Shown here: positions 42,624 through 51,396 of the stretch, piece by piece | Layout: each line of letters starts with the position of its first letter | Position numbering within the stretch: position 1 is the first letter of the stretch | DNA from: Tamilnaduibacter salinus | GTDB lineage: Bacteria; Pseudomonadota; Gammaproteobacteria; Pseudomonadales; Oleiphilaceae | Assembly: GCF_003096655.1 (NCBI RefSeq) | Contig: NZ_QEKQ01000007.1 | Location: 180,291-244,290, forward strand | Direction of reading: 5' to 3' | Length of the DNA stretch: 64,000 bases | The notes under the pieces: model-generated | What the model was told of the DNA's origin: nothing | The model's input: only the letters and a program-made list of their open reading frames with translations | Databases searched by the model: none | Program-made: the position numbers and the translations under genes

Positions 42624-42870
42624 CGGTTTTAAGGTCTGAGCGTTTTAAAGCGGTTGGAATCCGTACCTGTCGCCGATGTCTCCGACTCTTAGCAGGCTGC
42701 CGACCCTCCGAAGGCCGCTCAACCCATGCAGGAAAGCGACTGATTGAGGCGCTTACCGCTCGGCCGGTCGCGAGCAAGCTCGCTCCGACATTGACCCATG
42801 CCAAGTGACTGTCGTAGATCTATCCGGTCGCCCTGACGGGCGACTCCGAAGTCGGAGACATCGGCTACAA
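42624..42870. repeat. Nested palindromic element, copy 7 (with REP and two-hairpin motif)
   Basis: A TTTTAAGG/TTTTAAAGC arm (42626-42652) and the partial motif CGCCGATGTCTCCGACT (42671-42687) come first. A REP-like GGTCGCGAGCAAGCTCGCTCC (42766-42786) follows. The full two-hairpin motif (GGTCGCCCTGACGGGCGACT then CCGAAGTCGGAGACATCGG) is at 42826-42868. Confidence 0.8.
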
Positions 42871-42912
42871 AGCCATCATGCATACATTGGTTAACAACGC
42901 ACCGGCTCTCAG

Positions 42913-42932
42913 GTTACACTTTTCCGTGTAAC
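42913..42932. promoter_or_regulatory. Palindromic operator of the Phd/VapC module
   Basis: GTTACAC-TTTTCC-GTGTAAC is a perfect dyad ending 12 bases before the antitoxin start and 2 bases before its ribosome site. Antitoxins of this type autorepress, so it is the likely binding site. Confidence 0.6.
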
Positions 42933-42944
42933 TTAAAGGACTCA

Positions 42945-43193
42945 ATGATGGAAGCAACCACCAAAGACCTACGCCTGCACACCCGGGAACTGCTGGCGGC
43001 CACTCACCGGGGTGAGGAGATCGTCATCACTCTTCGTGGAAAACCCACAGCCCGGCTGGTGCCGCTGACAACTCAAACGGAATCAGAACCGAAGAAGAGA
43101 AATCCTGGCTTCGGGATGTGGTCTGACGACCTGAAAACCGTGGATGATCAGGTGCGCGCACTCAGAAAGGGAAGGCAATTTGACGAATGCTAG
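42945..43193 (+). CDS. Phd/YefM-family antitoxin
   Basis: The 82-residue antitoxin has the Phd fold LHTRELLAATHRGEEIVITLRGKPTARLVPL-type segment and an acidic, unstructured tail that would block the PIN active site. AAAGGA precedes tandem ATG codons (42945 and 42948). It overlaps the toxin gene by 7 bases. Repeat copy 7 lies upstream. Confidence 0.88.
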   Translation: MMEATTKDLRLHTRELLAATHRGEEIVITLRGKPTARLVPLTTQTESEPKKRNPGFGMWSDDLKTVDDQVRALRKGRQFDEC

Positions 43194-43564
43194 TCGACAC
43201 GGATGTTCTGATCTGGAGTTTCCGGGGGAACGAGCCAGCAGCAGACCGGCTGGACAGTGAACCCGGGTTTGCCATCTCCGCAGTAACATACATGGAACTG
43301 CTACAGGGAGCGAAAAACCAGCGGGAAAGCCAGTTGATTCGCCGTACCCTGCGCTTCTGGAATGCACACATCGAAACAATGGACACCGGCATTTCCAACC
43401 GGGCCATGTTTCTGGTCGAGCGCTATGCGCTGAGTCATAGCATGGCACTCGCCGATGCCTTGATCGCTTCCACCGCCATTTCCACGGGTGACGCTCTTCT
43501 GACAGCCAACGACAGGCATTATCGCTTCATCGACGGGCTCGACATTGAGGTATTTCGACCGTAA
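43187..43564 (+). CDS. VapC-type PIN-domain toxin
   Basis: The 125-residue PIN ribonuclease has MLVDTDVLIWSFRGN (first Asp), YMELLQGAKN (Glu), MALADALIASTA (Asp) and LLTANDRHYRFI (last acidic site). It is the toxin partner of the preceding antitoxin. A TTGCGACTTGCGACTT short repeat (43573-43588) follows the stop. Confidence 0.88.
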   Translation: MLVDTDVLIWSFRGNEPAADRLDSEPGFAISAVTYMELLQGAKNQRESQLIRRTLRFWNAHIETMDTGISNRAMFLVERYALSHSMALADALIASTAISTGDALLTANDRHYRFIDGLDIEVFRP

Positions 43565-43669
43565 GGCAGGAAGTTGCGACTTGCGACTTAATAGTTCTTT
43601 ATTATTGAAAAACAGAAACCCCAACCGTAAAATCTATCGCAACTCAATCAGACGCTCCGAGGTGCTGAC

Positions 43670-44446
43670 ATGCTGATGGTCGTTTCCCCCGCCAAAAATC
43701 TGGACTACGAGAGCCCGCTTCCCACATCGGCCTATTCCCAGCCGGCGTTTCTGGAAGACGCGCGGGAGCTGATCGATCAACTCAAGGGGCTGGAACCTCA
43801 CCAAGTCAGCAATCTGATGGGCATCAGCGATAAGCTTGGGCAACTCAACGCCCAGCGCTATCAGGAGTGGCACACGCCCTTTACACCGGACAACGCCCGT
43901 CCTGCCGCGCTGGCGTTCAATGGAGATGTCTACACCGGGCTGAATGCGTCGTCGTTCACAGACGACGATTTTGAGTTTGCACAGGAGCATCTCTACATCC
44001 TGTCCGGTCTTTACGGTGTGCTGCGCCCGCTGGACCTGATGCAACCCTACCGGCTCGAAATGGGCACGAAATTCGAGAACAGGCGCGGGAAGGACCTCTA
44101 TGCCTTCTGGGGCGAGCGGATTACCCAGGCCCTGAACGAGAAGCTGGACGGCGACGACGATGTACTGGTGAATCTGGCTTCCAATGAGTACTTCAAGAGC
44201 ATCCAGAAGAAAGCGCTCAAGGGGCGAGTGATCACCCCGCAATTCAAGGATTGGAAGAACGGCCAGTACAAGATGATCAGCTTTTACGCCAAGAAAGCCC
44301 GGGGGCTGATGGCCGCCTACGCCATTCGAAACCGCATCACCAACGCGGAAGATCTCAAGCACTTCGATGTGGCCGGTTATTACTTCAGCCCGGAGCATTC
44401 GAAAGGAGACCAATGGGTCTTCCTGCGTGACGAGAAACCGGCTTGA
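43670..44446 (+). CDS. yaaA: Peroxide stress protein YaaA
   Basis: YaaA lowers free intracellular iron and protects DNA during peroxide stress in E. coli. The 258-residue protein has [12 protein letters not shown] at the N-terminus, [31 protein letters not shown] and [11 protein letters not shown]. It is followed 13 bases later by the DUF2788 gene, probably in one transcript. Confidence 0.93.
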   Translation: MLMVVSPAKNLDYESPLPTSAYSQPAFLEDARELIDQLKGLEPHQVSNLMGISDKLGQLNAQRYQEWHTPFTPDNARPAALAFNGDVYTGLNASSFTDDDFEFAQEHLYILSGLYGVLRPLDLMQPYRLEMGTKFENRRGKDLYAFWGERITQALNEKLDGDDDVLVNLASNEYFKSIQKKALKGRVITPQFKDWKNGQYKMISFYAKKARGLMAAYAIRNRITNAEDLKHFDVAGYYFSPEHSKGDQWVFLRDEKPA

Positions 44447-44458
44447 GGACACCAACCT

Positions 44459-44662
44459 GTGAGTGAAGCGCTTTTCTCCAAGATCGCCCTCGTCGTTCTG
44501 CTCACCGCACTGATCGGCTACATGGGGTTCATCGTCTGGGACCTGGCAAAGAAGTCACAGGCCGGTCGATTTGGTACGATTGCCCTCTTCATCGTTCTCG
44601 GCGCCGGCGTCGTCGGATTCGTGATCAAGACCATTCTGGTTGAGGTGATCGGGATCGGGTGA
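44459..44662 (+). CDS. DUF2788 small membrane protein
   Basis: The 67-residue protein has two membrane helices (about 8-28, ALVVLLTALIGYMGFIVWDL; 38-62, GTIALFIVLGAGVVGFVIK). GTG start follows AGGACACC-type context. The function is unknown. It sits between yaaA and repeat copy 8. Confidence 0.8.
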   Translation: MSEALFSKIALVVLLTALIGYMGFIVWDLAKKSQAGRFGTIALFIVLGAGVVGFVIKTILVEVIGIG

Positions 44663-44692
44663 CGTCATCCGGCACGCGGAGCGGTTGTTGTT

Positions 44693-44888
44693 ATTCGCCA
44701 CGGAAAGACACAGAAAGCACGGAAACGCCCTTCGGGCGAAACCGAGAGGTTTGAAAGCGAGTAGGTTGGGCTGACGCAGGAAGCCCAACAGGTCGGAAGG
44801 CGGGTTAATCGCTTGTTGGGCTTCCTCCGTCAGCCCAACCTACGGGGCTCTCTCTTTTCCGTGCTTTTCGTGTCTTTCCGTGGCTAAA
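44693..44888. repeat. Nested palindromic element, copy 8, with a 30-bp inverted repeat core
   Basis: The outer arms are CCACGGAA type (44696-44727 and inverted 44854-44885), with CGCCCTTCGGGCG at 44727-44739. The core is a different repeat: 30-bp arms 44761-44790 and 44814-44843 (beginning GTAGGTTGGGCTGACG and ending in AGCCCAACCTAC) with one mismatch. The inner part therefore looks like a second repeat family inserted into the first. Confidence 0.9.
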
Positions 44889-44933
44889 ACAACGCTTTTC
44901 ACCGATTTTCATTTAGAAGGACCCTTTCCCCCC

Positions 44934-45863
44934 ATGTGGTTCAAGAACGCGCGTTTGTTTCGTTTTACCAAACCTTTCGACATTGACCCGGAAGAGCTCG
45001 AGCAGAAGCTCGAAGCGGCGGCTTTCAAGCCCTGTGGACCACAGGAAGCATTCCGCCAGGGCTGGGTGTCACCCTTGGGCCGCAAAGGGCAGCAGCGCGT
45101 ACACAGCGCCGGGGGCTACCATCTGATCGCCCTGCGTCGTGAAGAGCGGGTGCTTCCCGCGACTGTGGTCCGCGAAGCCGTGGACGAGCAGGTTGAGCAG
45201 ATTGAGACTGAACAGGTCCGGAAAGTGGCCCGCAAGGAAAAACAGGAACTCAAGGATCAGCTGACCCAGGAGTTGCTCCCCCGCGCCTTCACAAAATCCC
45301 GCCGGACCTTTGCCTACCTGGCGCCAAAAGACGGGTTTCTGATTGTCGACGCCAGCTCGGACAAGCAGGCCGAAGAGCTGGCCAGCGAACTGCGCCGGGC
45401 GATCGGCTCACTGCCTGTGCGCCCTCCGGCGGTCGAGCAAGCGCCGGCGTTCACCTTCTCCGGATGGCTGAACGAATCCATCGATCTGCCCGGCGCGTTC
45501 TCCCTGGGGACGGAATGTGAACTCAAGGATACCAGCGAGGAAGGCGGCGTCGTACGCTGCAAGGGGCTGGATCTGCGCGGCGACGAGATCCGGAATCACC
45601 TGGAGGCCGGCATGCAGGTCACGAAGCTGGCTCTGGGCTGGGAAGACGCTCTGACCTTCGTGCTGGACGAAGACCTGGCGCTGAAGCGGCTCAAATTCGG
45701 CGACACGCTTCAGGAGAAGCTGGACGACATCGACACCGATGACGATCACGCGCGGTTCGATGCGGCGTTCAACCTGATGACCCTGGAACTGGCGCGACTT
45801 ATCCCGACGCTGCTGGAAGCGATGGGGGGCGAAGACCGGTCCGCGATTGTGGACGCGGCGTAA
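44934..45863 (+). CDS. rdgC: Recombination-associated protein RdgC
   Basis: RdgC is a ring-forming DNA-binding protein that restrains RecA. The 309-residue sequence starts MWFKNARLFRFTKPF and has GWVSPLG, LPATVVREAVDE and the late LALGWEDALTFVLDEDLALKRLKF. I start at ATG 44934; the upstream frame runs into repeat copy 8 and would add repeat-derived residues. Copy 9 begins 5 bases after the stop. Confidence 0.93.
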   Translation: MWFKNARLFRFTKPFDIDPEELEQKLEAAAFKPCGPQEAFRQGWVSPLGRKGQQRVHSAGGYHLIALRREERVLPATVVREAVDEQVEQIETEQVRKVARKEKQELKDQLTQELLPRAFTKSRRTFAYLAPKDGFLIVDASSDKQAEELASELRRAIGSLPVRPPAVEQAPAFTFSGWLNESIDLPGAFSLGTECELKDTSEEGGVVRCKGLDLRGDEIRNHLEAGMQVTKLALGWEDALTFVLDEDLALKRLKFGDTLQEKLDDIDTDDDHARFDAAFNLMTLELARLIPTLLEAMGGEDRSAIVDAA

Positions 45864-45868
45864 GGCGG

Positions 45869-46080
45869 TTCGCCGCGGAAACCGCGGAAGGACGCGGAAT
45901 CAAAAAAGAAAAGAAACTGAGTGATTGCCACGGAAGAACACGGAAAGCACTGAAAGCGCCCTGCGGGCGCGGAAGAAGACAGAAAAATCGACAAAACGAG
46001 TGGGTGACAAAAAGAGCCTCCGCTTTTTGATGGTTCTTCTTTTCAGTTTTCCGTGTCCTTCCGTGGATTCCACGGCGAAC
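45869..46080. repeat. Nested palindromic element, copy 9
   Basis: CCGCGGAA arm (45869-45899), CCACGGAA arm (45928-45958), CGCCCTGCGGGCG (45958-45970), then a GAAAAG/CTTTTC-rich stem (right arm 46035-46047 pairs with 45905-45920) and an inverted CCACGGAA arm (46047-46080). It exactly fills the gap between the convergent rdgC and acetyltransferase stops. Confidence 0.92.
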
Positions 46081-48813
46081 CTACTCCAACCGCTCCCGCT
46101 GCCAGTCGGTCTCCGGTTCGTTCAGCGCCAGCCGCAGGTCCATGACCTCTTCCTCGACGTTAAAGCGGATCTCGAAGCCCAGTTCACGGGCAAGATCGAG
46201 CATGGGGCGGTTGTCGGGGAGGACGTCGCCCACCATTTCCACCGTCCCCCGGGCCCGGCAGTAGTCGATCATCTTGCGCATCAGCGTGTAGCCGAGCCCC
46301 TCACCCTTCAGATCATCCCGAACCATGACCGCGAACTCACACTGGAGGTTGTCAGCGTCGGTCCAGGTCCGCACAGTACCAAGGGTTTCTTCGCCGGTGC
46401 CGTCTTCTTTCTCGGCGTTGGCGATGAAGACCATCTCCCGGTCATAGTCGATCTGGACCATCTGGGCAACGTCCTCGTGGGAGAAGTGCTTGCGGAACTG
46501 GAAGAACCGGTAACGGATGGATTCCGGTGACTGGCGCTCATGGAAATCCAGGTGGCTCGGCTCATCTTCGGCCAGCACCGGTCGGACGATCACCCGACGC
46601 CCGGAACGGGGCAGCACGACCCACTCCTCCAGCTCACGGGGATACGGCTGGATAATGGGTTTTGCCGGCTCAGCCGCCAGGTCAATCGCAACGTCCACCG
46701 CCACGGCATGATCGATATCAAACAGCAGTGGCTGAACCTCAATGCCGCGAATCCGCGGGATGTCGATCACGATCTGTGACAGGGTCACCAGCGTTTCACA
46801 GATCGCGCGCGTGTGCTCTTCGGGCGACTCGCTGTACTCCCTGAGCAGGCGATACATGTAGGTCCGCTGAAGGAGCTCACGGGCGAGCACCATGTTGAGC
46901 GGTGGCAACGCGATCTGACGGTCGCTCATCACGTTGACACTGGCCCCGGCCGCTCCACAGACCACCAGCGGCCCGAACACCGGATCCCGCGTGATCCCGA
47001 CGCTGAACTCAATGCCTTCGACATGACTATGGCTGCGCTGGATCGCAAAGCCGAGAAAGCCACTCTGTGGGTAGTTCTCCCGGTAATCGGCCATGAGTTC
47101 GTCGCACGCCTCAATGATCGCACCCTCTCCATTGACGGCCTCAACCGTGCTCTTATAGCGGCCGAGGCCACTGCGCCCCTCCAGGAACGGGTGGCAGGCG
47201 TGCTCATGAATGAGCGTAATGTTGATGGGGCTGCGCTCGACAGCGTACGCCTCCACCACCTCATCGACGTCGTCGCAGTAGACGGTATGGACGGACTGGA
47301 TGTCGTAGTCCTCGATCACCGCCCTCGCTTCACTGTTGGACAGGTGGTTGCGCCCTTCCCGGTCAGCGAGAGCCACAATGGCACGGGCGTCCGCACGGTC
47401 TTCGAAATGATCCAGAAACGATTCCGGCGTCTCCCGAAGCAGGCGTTGCACCCGCTGATGATGCACATGCTGCATGAACGCCTTGACCGCTTTTTCCGGG
47501 GAGAAAAACGATGGAATGCTCGCCTCGTAGAACGCCTCCCGGGCGTCGAGCACCGTGGCGTGCCCCAGCCAGCAGGTAAACACATTCAGCCGGGTGCCTT
47601 TGCTTGCCTGCATGACCGCATCAGCGATCTGGAGACTGTCTTCCGTCAGGCTCGGAGAGTACATGACCAGCACATTGGACACCTCCGGGTCCGCCGCCAG
47701 AATCCGGATCGCCTCGGCATACAGCGTCGGCGAGGCATCGTAGTTCAGGTCGATGGGATTCTTACGGGTCCAGTACGAGGGCAAATGCGCCGCCAAAGCC
47801 TCAATGGTGCGACCTGACAACGATGCCAGCTCGCCATCCAGCGCCTTCAGCCGGTCAACCGCGAGCACGCCGGGACCCACCCCGTTGGCCATGACAACCA
47901 ACCCCTCGCGACGGACCGGACGCATCCGGGTCAGCGTCTCCAGCGCATCGAACATCTGCGATAACCCGTCGACCCGCAGCACACCGGCGCGCTTGAGAAC
48001 CGCATCGTAGATCGGATCCGTCCGCGTCACTCCGGCCGGCAACGTGACAGGCATCCATTCGGACTCGGGCACCCGACCGCTTTTCACCGCAATGACGGGC
48101 TTGGTCCGGGACGCCACCCGCACGGCGGACATGAATCGCCGCGGCTGGGGGATGCTCTCCAGATGCAGCAGAATCGCCCGGCAGCGCGGATCCTGAGCGA
48201 GGTAGTCAATCAGGTCGTCGTGACCGATCCCCATACCGTCGCCAAGCGTCAGGAAATGGGAAAAACCAACCCCCCGGGCAAACGCCCAGTCGATAATGGA
48301 ACTGGCCACCGAGCCGGACTGCCCGACAAACGCCACTTTGCCCGGCATCGCTCCCATGTGCGCGTAGGTCGCGTTCAGCTGGCGGGCCGGTACCATCAGG
48401 CCAATCGTGTTCGGACCAAGAATACGAATCCCCGTTTCCCGGGCGGCATCCCGCACCGAGTACATCAACGGCTGGCCCTTCTTGCTGTGAGCGCGAGAGA
48501 GGCCACCGGTCATGACGATGGCCGTGCGTACCCCCGCCTCACCCAGTTTTCGGACCGTTTTTGGCACCGTGTCCGGGGGCGTGCAGATGATGGCCAGATC
48601 CGGACGGGTCGGCATGCGGGAGACTTTCCGGACACAGGGAATGCCATGGACGTTGTCATAGTCATTCCGGTTGACCACCTGAAGCTGCCCCGGAAACCCG
48701 CCCGCCATCAGGTTTCGCAGCACCATCCCACCCAGGTTGGTCGCACGCTCCGACGCCCCGACCACAACGATCGATTCGGGATTGAACAGGCTTTCCAGAT
48801 AGCGGGTGCTCAC
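46081..48813 (-). CDS. patZ: Pat/PatZ-type protein lysine acetyltransferase
   Basis: The 910-residue protein has a CoA-ligase (ADP-forming)-like N-terminal region of about 700 residues (SIVVVGASERATNLGGMVLRN, ILGPNTIGLMVP, VGQSGSVASSIIDWA). A C-terminal GNAT domain follows (about 740-890; YRFFQFRKHFSHEDVAQMVQ, KGEGLGYTLMRKMIDYCRARG). This is the layout of Salmonella Pat, which acetylates acetyl-CoA synthetase. The phosphohistidine segment of active ligases (SHTGAL) is replaced here by TLPAGV, as expected for a regulatory rather than catalytic domain. Confidence 0.88.
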   Translation of the reverse strand: MSTRYLESLFNPESIVVVGASERATNLGGMVLRNLMAGGFPGQLQVVNRNDYDNVHGIPCVRKVSRMPTRPDLAIICTPPDTVPKTVRKLGEAGVRTAIVMTGGLSRAHSKKGQPLMYSVRDAARETGIRILGPNTIGLMVPARQLNATYAHMGAMPGKVAFVGQSGSVASSIIDWAFARGVGFSHFLTLGDGMGIGHDDLIDYLAQDPRCRAILLHLESIPQPRRFMSAVRVASRTKPVIAVKSGRVPESEWMPVTLPAGVTRTDPIYDAVLKRAGVLRVDGLSQMFDALETLTRMRPVRREGLVVMANGVGPGVLAVDRLKALDGELASLSGRTIEALAAHLPSYWTRKNPIDLNYDASPTLYAEAIRILAADPEVSNVLVMYSPSLTEDSLQIADAVMQASKGTRLNVFTCWLGHATVLDAREAFYEASIPSFFSPEKAVKAFMQHVHHQRVQRLLRETPESFLDHFEDRADARAIVALADREGRNHLSNSEARAVIEDYDIQSVHTVYCDDVDEVVEAYAVERSPINITLIHEHACHPFLEGRSGLGRYKSTVEAVNGEGAIIEACDELMADYRENYPQSGFLGFAIQRSHSHVEGIEFSVGITRDPVFGPLVVCGAAGASVNVMSDRQIALPPLNMVLARELLQRTYMYRLLREYSESPEEHTRAICETLVTLSQIVIDIPRIRGIEVQPLLFDIDHAVAVDVAIDLAAEPAKPIIQPYPRELEEWVVLPRSGRRVIVRPVLAEDEPSHLDFHERQSPESIRYRFFQFRKHFSHEDVAQMVQIDYDREMVFIANAEKEDGTGEETLGTVRTWTDADNLQCEFAVMVRDDLKGEGLGYTLMRKMIDYCRARGTVEMVGDVLPDNRPMLDLARELGFEIRFNVEEEVMDLRLALNEPETDWQRERLE

Positions 48814-48880
48814 GGCACGTCTCCGTTGCCAGTATGGGAATCATGGTAGGTCAGCGCAGAGGGAATGGGAACCGCCCCTA

Positions 48881-49065
48881 TTCGCCGCGGAAACCGCGGA
48901 AGGACACAGAAAGCACGGAAGCGCCCTGCGGGCGCGAAAGAAAGACAGAAAAAATGAGCAGGACACGCTGATTGTAAAGAGAAAGGCCGTTTTTTGGCTG
49001 CCCTCTTTTTTCAATTTCCCGTGCCCTTCCGCGGTTTCCGCGGCGAACAGGGCCCTTCCGTGGCC
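48881..49065. repeat. Nested palindromic element, copy 10
   Basis: CCGCGGAA arm (48881-48905) merges into ACAGAAAGCACGGAAGC and CGCCCTGCGGGCG. AGAGAAAG/CTCTTTTTTC arms follow, then an inverted CCGCGGAA arm (49020-49047) and TTCCGTGGCC. It lies in the divergent gap between the acetyltransferase and deacetylase genes, so both promoters must lie beside or within it. Confidence 0.9.
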
Positions 49066-49134
49066 AACCCAAGATATCTACGACCAAAGTCACCCCCTAT
49101 CCCCGCGCTGGCCCATCGCTGCTAAACTGCGGGG

Positions 49135-50061
49135 ATGAGCACAGCATTCTTCCATCACGATGATTTCGAAAAGCACGACATGGGCGCCGGGCATCCGGAA
49201 AGCCCGGAGCGTCTGCGTGCGATTATCGCCCACCTGGCCGACCTGGGGTTGAATGAGACGCTCGACTGGGTACGGCCGGAGGAAGCGACGCGCGATCAGC
49301 TCCGGCTGGTGCATCCGGAGAGCTATCTTCATCAGCTCGATATGATGGCGCCCACGCAGGGGCGGGTGTTCACCGATCCGGATACCGCCATGACACCGCA
49401 CACCCTTCGCGCCGCCCGTCTGGCGGCCGGTGCCAATGTGGAAGCCGTCGACATGGTCCTGTCCGGGCAGGCGACCAATGCGTTCGTTGCGGCGCGCCCC
49501 CCCGGGCATCATGCCGAGCGGACCCGGTCGATGGGGTTCTGCTTCTACAACAACATTGCGATCGCCGCCCGCCATGCACTGGGGTTTCACGGTCTGCAGC
49601 GAATTGCCATCGTCGATTTCGATGTCCATCAGGGCAATGGCACCGTCGATGCCGTTCAGGGGGACGAACGCATTCTCATGTGCTCGAGCTTTCAACATCC
49701 GTTCTACCCCCATTCCCACGCTGGAGCCGTTGCGGAGAATATTGTCAATGTGCCCATTTCCGCGGGCACAACCGCCGCCGACTATCGTGAGCAGGTGGAA
49801 CAGCGGTGGTTGACCGCTCTGAACGACTTCCAGCCCCAGCTGGTGCTGATCTCGGCCGGATTTGACGCCCACCAGTCAGACCCTCTCGCCGAACTGTCCC
49901 TGACCGTGGACGATTACCGCTGGCTCACCAGCCTGCTGCTGCGCGTTGCCGCCGAGCATGCCGGGAACCGTCTGGTGGCGACGCTGGAAGGGGGATACGA
50001 CCTTGAGGCGCTCGCCGAATGCGCCGGGGCCCATATTGAACAACTCAGTCGGGTGCGTTGA
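49135..50061 (+). CDS. Histone-deacetylase-family (AcuC-like) deacetylase
   Basis: The 308-residue class II HDAC-fold amidohydrolase has all the zinc-site motifs: RPPGHHAE, DFDVHQGNGT, SAGFDAHQSDPL and EGGYDLEAL. Bacterial members deacetylate proteins (AcuC), polyamines or small molecules. It is divergent from a Pat-type acetyltransferase, which favours protein lysine deacetylation, but substrate is not proven by sequence. Confidence 0.92.
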   Translation: MSTAFFHHDDFEKHDMGAGHPESPERLRAIIAHLADLGLNETLDWVRPEEATRDQLRLVHPESYLHQLDMMAPTQGRVFTDPDTAMTPHTLRAARLAAGANVEAVDMVLSGQATNAFVAARPPGHHAERTRSMGFCFYNNIAIAARHALGFHGLQRIAIVDFDVHQGNGTVDAVQGDERILMCSSFQHPFYPHSHAGAVAENIVNVPISAGTTAADYREQVEQRWLTALNDFQPQLVLISAGFDAHQSDPLAELSLTVDDYRWLTSLLLRVAAEHAGNRLVATLEGGYDLEALAECAGAHIEQLSRVR

Positions 50062-50079
50062 GGCCCTCGCAACGCGGCG

Positions 50080-50904
50080 TCATTCCGAGGCGATCGGCTG
50101 CCCATACCAGAAGGCCATGGCGTCAGACGACGACCGCTCATACGCCGTCACTCTGAAGATATCCCTCAGCCGCCCCTCACGACGCAATGTTTTCAGAGCC
50201 TCGCGCATCCGGTTTTCATACTCAGGGTGTTCTGCGTTGCGGGACATGTACAGACGCCCCGTCTGTCCATGTGAAATGACACTCAACTGGAAATCCCCCA
50301 ACGCCCAGCCCGCTTTCTGCATCGTGTTGAAGAGTAACTGATCGCTGGCAAGGACGGCATCCACGCGTTCAAGATCGAGCATTTTGATACCCTGCTCCAA
50401 ATCATCGACGGGGACTTTGTGAATATCGGTCGCCAGCCGGAACGGCTCACCGTAGTACGTACCTCTCGTGTAAGCCACCGACTGATTGGCCAGTCCTTCA
50501 ATGGTCAGTGCCGTCTCGCGCTCCGGGCGCCCGACGAGAAAGATCCGCGTGGTGACAATGGGGCCAAGATCAACACCAATCGGATCAGCGGCGGGGTTCT
50601 GAAAAAGATAGACAAAATCGGCCTGACCAGACGCCAGTTCGCGCATCACCCGCCGGTGGGGGCGGAGTGTCACTTCAACGGAGATGCCGGATTCGGCTTC
50701 CAACGCCTTTGTCAGCGTCACGAGGGTACCTTCGATCCGGCCTTTGGCATTCTCATACCCCCATGGCCAGACCTCCGTAATGGCAAACACCGCCGCCTCA
50801 GAACCATCATTCTCAGCGGCCATTGCTGCAGGGCTGGCGCCTGCGATGAAAACCAGCAACCACAGCCAGCATGCCAACGCATTTCTTACATCGCTGAACA
50901 ACAA
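50080..50904 (-). CDS. Periplasmic substrate-binding-like protein (SBP_bac_3)
   Basis: The 274-residue protein has a signal peptide (WLWLLVFIAGASPAAMA) and a type II periplasmic-binding fold: FAITEVWPWGYENAKGRIEG, VTLRPHRRVMRELASGQADF, SVAYTRGTYYGEPF. No ABC permease or ATPase lies nearby, so it may be an orphan sensor or scavenging protein. It is 51 bases downstream of fliS on the same strand. Confidence 0.82.
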   Translation of the reverse strand: MLFSDVRNALACWLWLLVFIAGASPAAMAAENDGSEAAVFAITEVWPWGYENAKGRIEGTLVTLTKALEAESGISVEVTLRPHRRVMRELASGQADFVYLFQNPAADPIGVDLGPIVTTRIFLVGRPERETALTIEGLANQSVAYTRGTYYGEPFRLATDIHKVPVDDLEQGIKMLDLERVDAVLASDQLLFNTMQKAGWALGDFQLSVISHGQTGRLYMSRNAEHPEYENRMREALKTLRREGRLRDIFRVTAYERSSSDAMAFWYGQPIASE

Positions 50905-50955
50905 CCGAGATGCCCCTTCCCTCTCACAATCGCCGGGAAGGCGGCCCCTCCCGGC

Positions 50956-51357
50956 TCAGACGGCGGCTTGCTGCTTCTCCACGACTTCGTCGCGGATGCC
51001 GTCCCAGCCATCTTTGACGGTTCTGAGCAGTTCCGCCACTTCGTCAAGCTTCTGCACATCGTTGTATCGGTTCGCTTCGAACAAGGCCCGCTCCATATAA
51101 TCATAGAGGGCCTCCAGCCGGGCCGCCAGTTCACCGCCCTGCTCGAAGTCCAGGAAGCTGCGCAGCCCACCGATGATTTCAGTCGCCTTGTTGATCAACT
51201 GACCCTTGCCCGCGTAGTCGTTCGCCTGCATCCGCGCCTTGGCCATGTTGATGCGTTCCAGCGCGCCGTTGTACAGCAGCTGGATGAGCTTGTGGGGGTC
51301 CGCATCCGTGATGCTGGTCTGGGTGTTGACCTGTTGGTACTGTTTCAGACCGTTCAT
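50956..51357 (-). CDS. fliS: Flagellin export chaperone FliS
   Basis: The 133-residue four-helix protein has the family signature YQQVNTQTSITDADPHKLIQLLYNGALERI. FliS binds the flagellin C-terminus and prevents premature polymerisation in the cytoplasm. It lies 39 bases after fliD and is probably read from the fliD promoter. Confidence 0.93.
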   Translation of the reverse strand: MNGLKQYQQVNTQTSITDADPHKLIQLLYNGALERINMAKARMQANDYAGKGQLINKATEIIGGLRSFLDFEQGGELAARLEALYDYMERALFEANRYNDVQKLDEVAELLRTVKDGWDGIRDEVVEKQQAAV

Positions 51358-51396
51358 AGTTGACCTCTTTGATTACCGGAGTAAGCGGGCGACGGA

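Noticed and set aside
46813..47817. 334-residue plus-strand ORF
   Set aside because: It is antisense to the Pat-type gene and has no recognisable domain or ribosome site.
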